NCBI GenBank assembly: GCA_003537645.1
Contig: DPRM01000094.1
Coordinates: 50,982-114,981 of the forward strand
Length of the DNA: 64,000 nt
DNA from: Prolixibacteraceae bacterium
Lineage (GTDB): Bacteria; Bacteroidota; Bacteroidia; Bacteroidales; Prolixibacteraceae
Direction of reading: 5' to 3'
Shown: one piece after another, positions 17,150-25,740 of the stretch
Layout: each line of letters begins with the position of its first letter
Numbering within the stretch: the stretch's first letter is position 1
Program-made: the position numbers and the translations under genes
The notes under the pieces: generated by a model
What the model was told of the DNA's origin: nothing
Seen by the model: only the letters and a program-made list of their open reading frames with translations
Database searches by the model: none

Positions 17150-17722
17150 TTATTGTTGATTGAGAGATTCGAAAATGCGATGAGAAATCCAGGCATCGGT
17201 GGCAGCATAAATTTGCTGAGCCTCTGTTAAATCTGGTGCTTCCCAGTTGGTAACACGCTGCGATTTGGAAATGCGGTAACCCAATACAATGGCCGATAAT
17301 TTTTTCAGGCTGAAATCCTGAATGCCAAAATCTTTCACATGCTCCTGAAGTTCGATAAAACCACCAGGCTTAAAGTTATTCAACTTTTGCAGGCCTTTAA
17401 TATCGTCGCGAATAGCAACTCCAATTTTCTGTATTTCAGGATTTTCGAGAATACTTTTTAATCCGTTGGGCAAACCTATTTTGTTCAGGCGAAACAAAAA
17501 AGCCCGGTCTTCGGTAGCCAGCTGAAGCAAGGCAACTTCGTAAACCACACCTTTTTTGAAAGCCGGTTTGGTTTCGGTATCAAAACCCAACATCGATTGT
17601 TTCGACAGGTATTCGATCGAAGCCATGTAATCTTCTTTCGATTCCACCAGGGTAATATCCCCTTCGAACTGAATAAGTGGCAATTCAGCTAATTCATCCT
17701 TATCAATGCTTTCTCTGTACAT
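17150..17722 (-). CDS. DEDD-type 3'-5' exonuclease domain protein
   Basis: A single RNase D-like domain of 190 residues. The metal-binding acids are visible: Asp and Glu in LGFDTETKPAF near residue 47, an aspartate in VAIRDDIKGL near residue 103, and the last acidic motif YAATDAWISHRIFE with the tyrosine-type arrangement near residue 173. Related proteins trim structured RNA or DNA ends. The 3-bp gaps to the DUF5063 gene and to the methyltransferase gene indicate one operon, and the same order beside recQ is common in Bacteroidales. Confidence 0.88.
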   Translation of the reverse strand: MYRESIDKDELAELPLIQFEGDITLVESKEDYMASIEYLSKQSMLGFDTETKPAFKKGVVYEVALLQLATEDRAFLFRLNKIGLPNGLKSILENPEIQKIGVAIRDDIKGLQKLNNFKPGGFIELQEHVKDFGIQDFSLKKLSAIVLGYRISKSQRVTNWEAPDLTEAQQIYAATDAWISHRIFESLNQQ

Positions 17723-17725
17723 CTT

Positions 17726-18352
17726 TTATTCTCCCTGATTCGCAAACCGGTCGTTCAACCAGTCCGGTTTTTTACTTGTATTATTTGAATCCGATTTCTT
17801 CTTTTTTACTGAATCCTGCTCATCGCGTGTATTTTCAGAATAAACAAGATTGTGTATTGCTCGCAAACAGTTCACCAGCGTTTGGCCCCACAACTGCGAA
17901 AAGTTATTTTTGCACTCCCAAACGGCCTGCTCCATCACCTCATCGTTCAGCATCCGAAACGACATTACCAAATCTTTCATTTCCTGATAAATATCTGCCA
18001 CATTTTCAGAAATGCTGGCAGTTAAGGCCGATTCGCTGAACTGCATTCCCGATAGAAAGACCTCCTGATAATCGTCGTTTGCTCCTGTGTGACGAAGAAC
18101 TTTTTGCTGAATCAGGCTGTAATCCATCTCGGTTACGAATTTCTCCAGATCATCTTCAGTCTCCAATTCAAAATCGGGCAAAAGGCTGGCTTTCAGATAT
18201 AAAAGTGGAAGTATTTTTTGTAAGCGACCAAGAAAATCAGGAGTTTCAAGGCTTTCCGATCGTTCCAGAAAGCTGCAGAATTCGTTGGCAACGGTAATAA
18301 ATTCGATGACATTTTTTGAATAGGCAATGCTGTTCAGTTCTTCTTCTCTCAT
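17726..18352 (-). CDS. DUF5063-domain protein
   Basis: 208 residues, mostly helical, with acidic patches (ELETEDDLEKFVTEMDY) and the conserved WGQTLVNCLRAIHNLVY block near residue 155. A lysine- and serine-rich tail (KKKKSDSNNTSKKPDW) follows. I recognise it as DUF5063, whose biochemical role is not known. It starts 53 bp after recQ and is nearly contiguous with the exonuclease gene, which suggests a role connected with nucleic acid processing. Confidence 0.78.
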   Translation of the reverse strand: MREEELNSIAYSKNVIEFITVANEFCSFLERSESLETPDFLGRLQKILPLLYLKASLLPDFELETEDDLEKFVTEMDYSLIQQKVLRHTGANDDYQEVFLSGMQFSESALTASISENVADIYQEMKDLVMSFRMLNDEVMEQAVWECKNNFSQLWGQTLVNCLRAIHNLVYSENTRDEQDSVKKKKSDSNNTSKKPDWLNDRFANQGE

Positions 18353-18405
18353 GAAAAGTATTCTAAAAAAATATGTGGCAAAAGTACAAAGAATTTTTGA
18401 TCATT

Positions 18406-20307
18406 TTATTTCCGCCATTCCATCCGGTTATCAACCCGGTAAACGATCTTTTCGTTTTCGAGCAACCAGCGAACGATTTTCACCGCGTTCTCGGGTTTCC
18501 CTTCAATCCGGGCCAGAAGTTCTTCGTAAAAACATGGTTCAAGTAGCAGTTTTTTAATTTGTTCGCTAATGCTGTCGAACTCGTATTTACTCACATTCAG
18601 CTCGTTACGCTCCATACAAACATCGCATTTTCCGCAGCGCACCGATTCGGTTTCGCCAAAATACTGAAGCAGCAACTGGCTTCGGCATTTGTGCCCCGAC
18701 GACGCGTAATGAATCACGGCATCAATACGCTGCATGTAATCGCGCTTGCGGTCGGTGTAATTTTCTTTGGTAATTTTCAGCCTGTCGATGTCGATCCGCT
18801 CCTTGGTGAAAATGATAAAAGGCGTTTTTTTCTGCGGAATATAGTCGATTATTTTCTGAGCCCTCAACTTGCTCAGAAACTCATAAACCAGTTCTGAACT
18901 TATACCCGCCCTTTCCGCCATCAATTTCTCATCAATAGAAACATAATTGGTAAACAGTCCGGTATATGATCGTAAAAGCAATTTGATAAAACCGTCGAAA
19001 CTGGCATTGGCAACCTGAAACTTATACAAATCGTCGCGTGCAACCTGAAAATAAACCTTCGACGGATTTTCCAGATCGTCGGTCAATTCCAGATAACCTT
19101 CGCGCTGCAATATTTTCAGGCTGTTGTAAACCTCTGTAATCTGAAACGAAAAATTGGAGGCGAACGTCGCCATGCTGAATTCAAAAATCCGGTCCTTTCC
19201 GAAGCCGACGGCAAGCTGATAAAAATTGCAGATAGCCTCGTAAATACGCTTAATCACATCGGGTTCGGGAAACGATTTTGCTACATTTTTCTGCAATTTA
19301 ATTTTGTCGCTGTTATTAAAAAGCAGTACCGAAAAAGCTGTTTTCCCATCACGACCGCCTCTTCCTGCTTCCTGAAAATAAGCTTCCACCGAATCGGGCG
19401 CTTCGAGGTGAATCACAAACCGGACATCCGCCTTATCGATTCCCATACCAAAAGCGTTGGTAGAAACAATCACCCTGCAGCGGCCGCTTTTCCATGCTTC
19501 CTGCCGTTCCGACCGCACTTTCGAACTCAATCCGGCATGGTAATAATCGGCAGATATTTTATTTTTCCGCAGCAGGTCGCAAATTTCGCGGGTCAGCTTG
19601 CGACTTCTTACATACACGATTCCCGTGCCTTTTGCTTTCAGAACCGCCTTTACAAGGTAATTTATTTTGTCCTCTTCGTTCCTGACCAGATAAATCAGAT
19701 TGCTCCGATAATAGCTGGTTCGCAGTACATTTTTCTTCCTGAATTTCAGTTGTTCCTGAATATCTTCAATTACCTGCGAAGTGGCAGTTGCAGTGACCGC
19801 CAAAACCGGAACATCGGGCAACATTTCACGCAATTCGGCAATTCGCAGGTACGACGGCCTGAAATCGTATCCCCACTGCGAAATACAATGCGCCTCATCA
19901 ACTGCAACCAGATTTACATCGAACTGGCTGATTCGCTCCCTGAACCTTTCGGTGGAAATTCGTTCGGGCGAGAGGTACAGAAATTTATAATTTCCCCAGG
20001 CGGCATTGTCCATCGCAATCTTCATTTCCTGCCCTGTCATTCCTGAATAAATGGCCAAGGCCTTGATTCCGCGTTGGTTCAGATTCTCTACCTGATCTTT
20101 CATCAGGGCAATTAAAGGCGTAATAACCAAACAAATACCCGGTTTCGAAAGCGAATACACCTGATAAGTTACCGACTTGCCACCGCCGGTAGGCATCAGT
20201 CCGAGCGTGTCGTTTCCACTCGCCACCGAGGCGATAATTTCTTCCTGCAAAGGCCTGAAAGCCCCGTAGCCCCAGTATTTGGTTAATATTTGTGTGAATT
20301 CGCTCAA
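18406..20307 (-). CDS. recQ: ATP-dependent DNA helicase RecQ
   Basis: A 3'-5' DNA helicase of 633 residues used in recombination and fork repair. Walker A is MPTGGGKSVTYQ near residue 40, the DEAH box is VAVDEAHCISQWGYD near residue 135, and the RecQ-specific aromatic loop follows. QEAGRGGRDG marks motif VI. The zinc site is seen as CRSQLLLQYFGE ... CGKCDVC near residue 540. It is short and lacks a recognisable HRDC domain. Translation probably starts at a TTG (20307): no in-frame ATG precedes the conserved YWGYGAFRPLQ motif. Confidence 0.95.
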   Translation of the reverse strand: MSEFTQILTKYWGYGAFRPLQEEIIASVASGNDTLGLMPTGGGKSVTYQVYSLSKPGICLVITPLIALMKDQVENLNQRGIKALAIYSGMTGQEMKIAMDNAAWGNYKFLYLSPERISTERFRERISQFDVNLVAVDEAHCISQWGYDFRPSYLRIAELREMLPDVPVLAVTATATSQVIEDIQEQLKFRKKNVLRTSYYRSNLIYLVRNEEDKINYLVKAVLKAKGTGIVYVRSRKLTREICDLLRKNKISADYYHAGLSSKVRSERQEAWKSGRCRVIVSTNAFGMGIDKADVRFVIHLEAPDSVEAYFQEAGRGGRDGKTAFSVLLFNNSDKIKLQKNVAKSFPEPDVIKRIYEAICNFYQLAVGFGKDRIFEFSMATFASNFSFQITEVYNSLKILQREGYLELTDDLENPSKVYFQVARDDLYKFQVANASFDGFIKLLLRSYTGLFTNYVSIDEKLMAERAGISSELVYEFLSKLRAQKIIDYIPQKKTPFIIFTKERIDIDRLKITKENYTDRKRDYMQRIDAVIHYASSGHKCRSQLLLQYFGETESVRCGKCDVCMERNELNVSKYEFDSISEQIKKLLLEPCFYEELLARIEGKPENAVKIVRWLLENEKIVYRVDNRMEWRK

Positions 20308-20505
20308 AGAATCATGTGCTTTAGTAATTGTTAAATTAACTTGTTTTTAGTTTTAGCACCAACAACCAATATTGGGTTATGTAAATGTAAAAAAATAAAC
20401 AGGAAAAAATTAGAAAATCCTAAGTTGCAAAAGAGCTACAATTTTGCCCCCATACTCTTCCGTTTTTTATGTAAGTTTGATCTTTAAAGAAAAACCTAAC
20501 TCACA

Positions 20506-23500
20506 ATGGCTCTTTTTCAAAAAACCGTAGTACAAAAATATTTAAAACAGCTTGATGCTGAGTTAATCAATGCAAAGTATCTGGAGTTCAAAAACCATTT
20601 CGGAAACGCTGACATTCAGGAAAACATTAGAAACAGCAAAGAGGAGCAATATCAGGGAGAATTCTTAATCGACTTGTTTGTTAAGATTCTTGGATATGTC
20701 AAAAATCCAACGCCAAACTTTAACCTTACCACCGAGTACAAAAACATCAAAGACAGTAAAAAAGCCGATGGAGCCATCATCATTAACGATTGCGTTAAAG
20801 CGGTCATTGAGTTAAAGGGAACCAATACCACTGATTTAAGCAAAATTGAAAATCAAGCTTTTGGGTACAAAAATAATCAGTTTGGTTGTGTGTATGTGGT
20901 GACATCCAATTTTGAGAAGCTTCGTTTTTATATCGACAATGCCATTGAACACATTGAATTCAACCTGTTTACTTTGTCGAAACTCGATTTCCAAATTCTC
21001 TATTTGTGCCTGGCCTTCGAATCGATTGAAAAGGGAATTCCTAAAAAAGTAAAAGAAGAATCATTAAGTCAGGAAGATACCATTACCAGAAAATTGTATC
21101 AGGATTATTCGCTCTTTAAGCGCGAGTTGCACCAAAACCTTGTTTCCCTCAATCCGCAATACGATTCGCTAACGCTATTTAAGAAATCGCAAAAGTTGTT
21201 AGACCGGTTTCTCTTCCTGTTTTTTGCCGAAGACCGTCATTTGTTGCCGCCAAATTCAGTGCGTTTGATCTTAAACGATTGGAGAGACTTACTGGAGCGT
21301 GATGTTGAAATACAACTTTATCAACGCTTTAAAAAATATTTCGAATACCTGAACACAGGCTACAAAGGAAAACGTTACGATGTGTTTGCCTACAATGGAG
21401 GTTTATTTAAACCCGACGAAATACTTGACACTATCCTGATCGACGATGAATTGTTGTTCAAGCACACTTATAAACTTTCGGAGTATGATTTTGTCAGCGA
21501 AATTGACGTGAATATTCTGGGGCATATTTTTGAAAACTCGCTGAACGAACTCGACGAGATCAATGCGCAATTGGCCGGAGAAGAAATTGACAGGACAAAG
21601 ACCAGGCGCAAAAAAGACGGGGTATTTTACACGCCAAAATACATTACCAAATACATTGTTGAAAACACTGTTGGAAAACTCTGCATCGAAAAGAAAGCCG
21701 AACTTCAGATCGTTGAAGAAGAATACGCCAACGACAAAAAGCGACAACTGAAAACCAAACAAGCCTTGCTCGACAAGTTGAAAAGCTACCAAAACTGGTT
21801 GTTGCAACTCACTATTTGCGACCCAGCTTGTGGTTCGGGTGCTTTTCTGAATCAGGCGCTCGACTTTTTAATTACCGAACATCGTTACATTGATGAATTG
21901 CAAGCCAAACTATTGGGCGTCCCGATTATCTTTAGCGATATTGAGAAAAGCATTTTGGAAAACAACCTCTTTGGGGTTGATTTGAACGAGGAAAGTGTTG
22001 AGATTGCCAAACTTTCGTTATGGTTGCGTACCGCTCAACCCAACCGAAAGCTCAACGATCTGAGCAACAACATCAAATGTGGCAACTCGTTAATTAGCGA
22101 TCCGGCGGTTGCTGGCGACAAAGCGTTTGACTGGGAACGCGAATTTCCACAGGTATTTGGTCGAAAAGAAATAGAAACGCCATTCATAGAAGTCCCAAAA
22201 GACAAAACGCCCGACTATCTTAAACTGATCAAAGAGAAATCGCTCGAAGCTCAATCGAAAGCCGAGCAAGCTTTGGCTTTGTCGAAGGAAGCTGCCGAAC
22301 TCTCAAAAAAGGTATATGAATATGCCGAAAAGTTGGATGCTGTTTCCGATGATGATTCACTGTATGGCATTCGCAAAGCTGGTTTCGATGTGGTGATCGG
22401 TAATCCGCCGTACGTTCAGCTCCAAAGCATGGGCGAAATGAGTAAAATACTCAAAAAATGTGGTTACGAAACTTATAATAAAAGTGCAGACCTATATTGC
22501 TTATTTTATGAACGAGGTTGTCAAATACTAAAGCCTAAAGGTTACTTGAGCTATATAACTTCCAATAAGTGGCTGCGCGTAAATTATGGGGAAAGTTTGC
22601 GAAAATTTATATCAACTAAAGTCAATCCAATAATATTGATTGACTTTCCAGGTATTCCAGTATTTGACGATGCGGTTGTTGATCCCCATATATTGGTTTT
22701 AACCAATGAACCATATCAAGGCAAGACAGAAGCCTGCGCTATCAAAATGAATACGTCTGACTTGGAAACAGTATTTGAAGCAAATAAAACCACAAGAGAA
22801 TTTTCTTCAGAAAGTTGGATAATTGTTTCTAACGATGATGCTGGCAAACTCGAACAGATGAAGTTGAACGGCATTGAATTGAAGGATTTGCCGATAAACA
22901 TTAACTATGGAATTAAAACCGGTTTTAACGATGCTTTCTATATAGATGATTATATGCGCATAAAGCTAATTGCTTTCGATGACAAGAGTGCAGAACTCAT
23001 CAAACCAATGGTACGTGGCAGAAATATTTCGTCCTATTCTATAACTGGGTTTGAATATTTGATTTGCACTTTTCCTTCTCTTAAATTGGATATTGAGAAT
23101 TATCGAGCAATCAAAGAACATCTGCTTTCATTTGGATATGACCGACTGAAACAAACCGGCGACATTGGCGCACGCAAAAAAACAAGTGGCGAATGGTTTG
23201 AAACCCAAGACAGCATTAGCTATCATGCTGAATTTGCCAAACCCAAAATCATCTATCCCAATATGACTTCAGTTTTTCCGTTCATGTACGATGAAAGTGG
23301 AATGTTGGGTAATGACAAAAGTTTTATCCTAACAGCTCAAGATGATTCTGTTTCGTTATTGTTTCTCACAGCCGTTTTCAACTCTTCGTTGGCAAAACTA
23401 TGGATTTGGTGGAATTGTCCCGAATTGGGCGATAATCGCCGCGAAATCCGCAAAGTTTATTTCGAACATTTCCCTGTTCCTCGAGCAAACGAAAAACAAA

Positions 23501-23823
23501 CCGTTACACTTACACAATATGCAAAAGAACGCGCCCAATTAACTGCCAGCCTCCAAACTATTTGCTCAAAATTTACCCGCAGCATACAACGCGAGTTCAA
23601 TTTGGAAAAGCTTTCGACTAAACTTGAAAATTGGTTTCACATACCGTTTAATGAGTTTTTAAAAGAGCTTGAAAAGAACAAAGTAAAACTCAAACTGTCG
23701 CAAAAAGCCGAATGGGAGGAGTATTTCCTGCAAGAATCGAAAAAAGCATTGGACATCAAAAACCAAATTGATGCAACCGATAAAGAGATTGATCGGATGG
23801 TTTATGAATTATATGGTTTATGA
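20506..23823 (+). CDS. Type IIG restriction-modification enzyme
   Basis: 1105 residues joining nuclease, methyltransferase and specificity functions, so one polypeptide protects the host and cuts unmodified DNA. The N-terminal PD-(D/E)xK nuclease shows Asp88 and Glu102-x-Lys104 (ADGAIII ... AVIELKG). The adenine methyltransferase has motif I DPACGSGAF at residue 439 and motif IV VIGNPPYVQ at 633. The C-terminal ~350 residues are the target-recognition region with a coiled segment near 1000-1090. A TAAGTTTG motif at 20472 could be its -7 element. It stands alone between recQ and guaB without a separate subunit, and its last eleven bases overlap a winged-helix gene. Confidence 0.93.
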   Translation: MALFQKTVVQKYLKQLDAELINAKYLEFKNHFGNADIQENIRNSKEEQYQGEFLIDLFVKILGYVKNPTPNFNLTTEYKNIKDSKKADGAIIINDCVKAVIELKGTNTTDLSKIENQAFGYKNNQFGCVYVVTSNFEKLRFYIDNAIEHIEFNLFTLSKLDFQILYLCLAFESIEKGIPKKVKEESLSQEDTITRKLYQDYSLFKRELHQNLVSLNPQYDSLTLFKKSQKLLDRFLFLFFAEDRHLLPPNSVRLILNDWRDLLERDVEIQLYQRFKKYFEYLNTGYKGKRYDVFAYNGGLFKPDEILDTILIDDELLFKHTYKLSEYDFVSEIDVNILGHIFENSLNELDEINAQLAGEEIDRTKTRRKKDGVFYTPKYITKYIVENTVGKLCIEKKAELQIVEEEYANDKKRQLKTKQALLDKLKSYQNWLLQLTICDPACGSGAFLNQALDFLITEHRYIDELQAKLLGVPIIFSDIEKSILENNLFGVDLNEESVEIAKLSLWLRTAQPNRKLNDLSNNIKCGNSLISDPAVAGDKAFDWEREFPQVFGRKEIETPFIEVPKDKTPDYLKLIKEKSLEAQSKAEQALALSKEAAELSKKVYEYAEKLDAVSDDDSLYGIRKAGFDVVIGNPPYVQLQSMGEMSKILKKCGYETYNKSADLYCLFYERGCQILKPKGYLSYITSNKWLRVNYGESLRKFISTKVNPIILIDFPGIPVFDDAVVDPHILVLTNEPYQGKTEACAIKMNTSDLETVFEANKTTREFSSESWIIVSNDDAGKLEQMKLNGIELKDLPININYGIKTGFNDAFYIDDYMRIKLIAFDDKSAELIKPMVRGRNISSYSITGFEYLICTFPSLKLDIENYRAIKEHLLSFGYDRLKQTGDIGARKKTSGEWFETQDSISYHAEFAKPKIIYPNMTSVFPFMYDESGMLGNDKSFILTAQDDSVSLLFLTAVFNSSLAKLWIWWNCPELGDNRREIRKVYFEHFPVPRANEKQTVTLTQYAKERAQLTASLQTICSKFTRSIQREFNLEKLSTKLENWFHIPFNEFLKELEKNKVKLKLSQKAEWEEYFLQESKKALDIKNQIDATDKEIDRMVYELYGL

Positions 23824-24001
23824 CACTGTAAATGACACTGTAAATTTGATTAAATCAAATCCGAAAATTACGATTGATGAAATTGCAGTGAAACTTAACA
23901 AATCGCGCAGGACCGCGACACGTGTGCTTAAAAAGTTGCAGGAAGATGGAATAATTTCGCGTATAGGTTCGGACAAAACTGGATATTGGGAAGTAAAATA
24001 A
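23813..24001 (+). CDS. Small winged-helix protein overlapping the type IIG gene
   Basis: 62 residues in a different frame from the restriction enzyme. The sequence IKSNPKITIDEIAVKLNKSR followed by RTATRVLKKLQEDGIISRIG and DKTGYWEV is a textbook MarR/RecG-C-like winged helix. The ATG at 23813 overlaps the enzyme's stop by eleven bases; an in-frame ATG at 23768 is possible. It may be a controller protein for the restriction gene, or the remnant of a C-terminal domain split off by a frameshift; the intact ORF and the overlap favour a real small gene. Confidence 0.7.
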   Translation: MVYDTVNDTVNLIKSNPKITIDEIAVKLNKSRRTATRVLKKLQEDGIISRIGSDKTGYWEVK

Positions 24002-24141
24002 GCCCCCGAAAGAAAACCATAACAGCCGAAAAGCATTTCCCACATTTTCAAATTACCGCATTTCAAATTGACTTTTCAGCTTAACAAATTTTAATGAACA
24101 TTAAAGTTTATAGGCAAGATACCCCTTAAAAAATCAGGACA

Positions 24142-24168
24142 TTTGTACCTTATTTTTTCGTAGTTTTG
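24142..24168 (+). promoter_or_regulatory. Candidate guaB promoter
   Basis: TAGTTTTG at 24161-24168 fits the Bacteroidota -7 consensus TAnnTTTG, with TTTG at 24142-24145 as the upstream element. The spacing of 15 bases is shorter than usual, so this is tentative. Confidence 0.4.
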
Positions 24169-24199
24169 TCTTTCAACCAAAATTTAAAAATACAACTAA

Positions 24200-25672
24200 A
24201 TGTCGTTTTTCGCCGATAAAATTGTATCCGAAGGTTTAACTTTTGACGATGTGTTGTTAATACCCTCTTATTCAGAAGTTTTACCGCGCGAGGTTGATTT
24301 ATCCACCTGGTTTACCCGCAACATTAGGCTGAATACGCCTGTTGTGACAGCTGCCATGGATACGGTGACAGACTCACTGATGGCTATTGCGATAGCACGC
24401 GAAGGAGGAATTGGCGTGATACACAAAAACATGAGCATTGCCGAGCAGTCGAAACAAGTTACCAGCGTAAAACGGGCCGAGAACGGAATGATTTACGATC
24501 CGGTAACCATTTCGAAAGAAAAAACGGTTCGCGATGCCATCGGGCTGATGAAGACCTACAAAATTGGCGGAATTCCGGTAATCGACCATCAGGGTTGTCT
24601 GGTAGGTATTGTTACCAACCGCGACCTTCGCTTCGAAAACAACATGAACAAACTGGTTTCGGAGGTTATGACCAAAGAAAACCTGATTACAACCAATGTT
24701 ACCACCTCGCTCGAACTGGCTTCGGAAATCCTTCAGAAATATAAAATCGAAAAACTGCCGGTGGTTGATAAAAACAATAAGTTAATTGCCCTGATAACAT
24801 ACAAAGACATCACAAAAGCGAAAGACAAACCACTGGCTTCGAAAGATGAAAAGGGGCGGCTGCGCGTTGCTGCTGCTGTCGGGATTGCCGGCGACACCAT
24901 TGACCGTATCGATGAACTGGTAAAAGCACAGGTTGATGCCATTGTGATTGATACTGCCCACGGCCATTCGATGTATGTTTTGGATATGCTGCGAAAAGCC
25001 AAAAATAAATATCCTGAAATTGATTTTGTTGCGGGAAACATCGCTACTGCCGAGGCTGCCACAGACCTGGTACTGGCAGGCGCCGATGCCGTAAAAGTGG
25101 GGATTGGACCCGGTTCTATCTGCACTACCCGTGTAATTGCAGGAGTTGGGATTCCGCAACTTTCGGCCATTTACAATGTGAGTAAAGCCATAAAGAAAAG
25201 CGGCGTTCCGGTTATTGCCGATGGTGGAATCCGCTATTCAGGAGATATTGTGAAAGCAATTGCCGCCGGAGCTCATTCCATTATGGCTGGTTCGCTGTTT
25301 GCTGGCGTTGATGAATCTCCCGGCGACACAATTATTTTTCAGGGACGAAAATTTAAAACTTACCGGGGAATGGGTTCGGTTGAGGCCATGCAGTCGGGTT
25401 CGAAAGACCGCTATTTTCAGGACATGGAAGACGACATCAAGAAACTGGTTCCCGAAGGAATTGTAGCCAGGGTTCCGTATAAAGGTTCGCTTTACGAAGT
25501 GCTTCACCAGTTAACCGGTGGCGTTCGGTCTGGAATGGGTTACTGCGGGGCAAAAAATATCGAAATGCTTCAACATGCAAAATTCACCCGGATCACCAAT
25601 TCAGGAATTCAGGAAAGTCACCCGCACGATGTAAGTATTACCAGTGAATCACCCAATTACAGTTCGCGTTAA
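24200..25672 (+). CDS. guaB: IMP dehydrogenase
   Basis: This enzyme oxidises IMP to XMP with NAD+, the committed step of GMP synthesis. It has 490 residues, the normal length. The barrel begins with LTFDDVLLIP; two CBS domains occupy roughly residues 95-205 (AIGLMKTYKIGGIPVID and KYKIEKLPVVD). The catalytic cysteine is in GPGSICTTRVIAGVG near residue 305, the mobile flap is RGMGSVEAM, and the end is ESHPHDVSIT. It is preceded by a promoter-like region and followed directly by the PPIase genes. Confidence 0.98.
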   Translation: MSFFADKIVSEGLTFDDVLLIPSYSEVLPREVDLSTWFTRNIRLNTPVVTAAMDTVTDSLMAIAIAREGGIGVIHKNMSIAEQSKQVTSVKRAENGMIYDPVTISKEKTVRDAIGLMKTYKIGGIPVIDHQGCLVGIVTNRDLRFENNMNKLVSEVMTKENLITTNVTTSLELASEILQKYKIEKLPVVDKNNKLIALITYKDITKAKDKPLASKDEKGRLRVAAAVGIAGDTIDRIDELVKAQVDAIVIDTAHGHSMYVLDMLRKAKNKYPEIDFVAGNIATAEAATDLVLAGADAVKVGIGPGSICTTRVIAGVGIPQLSAIYNVSKAIKKSGVPVIADGGIRYSGDIVKAIAAGAHSIMAGSLFAGVDESPGDTIIFQGRKFKTYRGMGSVEAMQSGSKDRYFQDMEDDIKKLVPEGIVARVPYKGSLYEVLHQLTGGVRSGMGYCGAKNIEMLQHAKFTRITNSGIQESHPHDVSITSESPNYSSR

Positions 25673-25740
25673 TGGCAAGATTTAAGTTATTAAACACTGT
25701 TAACCCCTGTATCCAAAACTTTACTAATCAATATTTCAGT

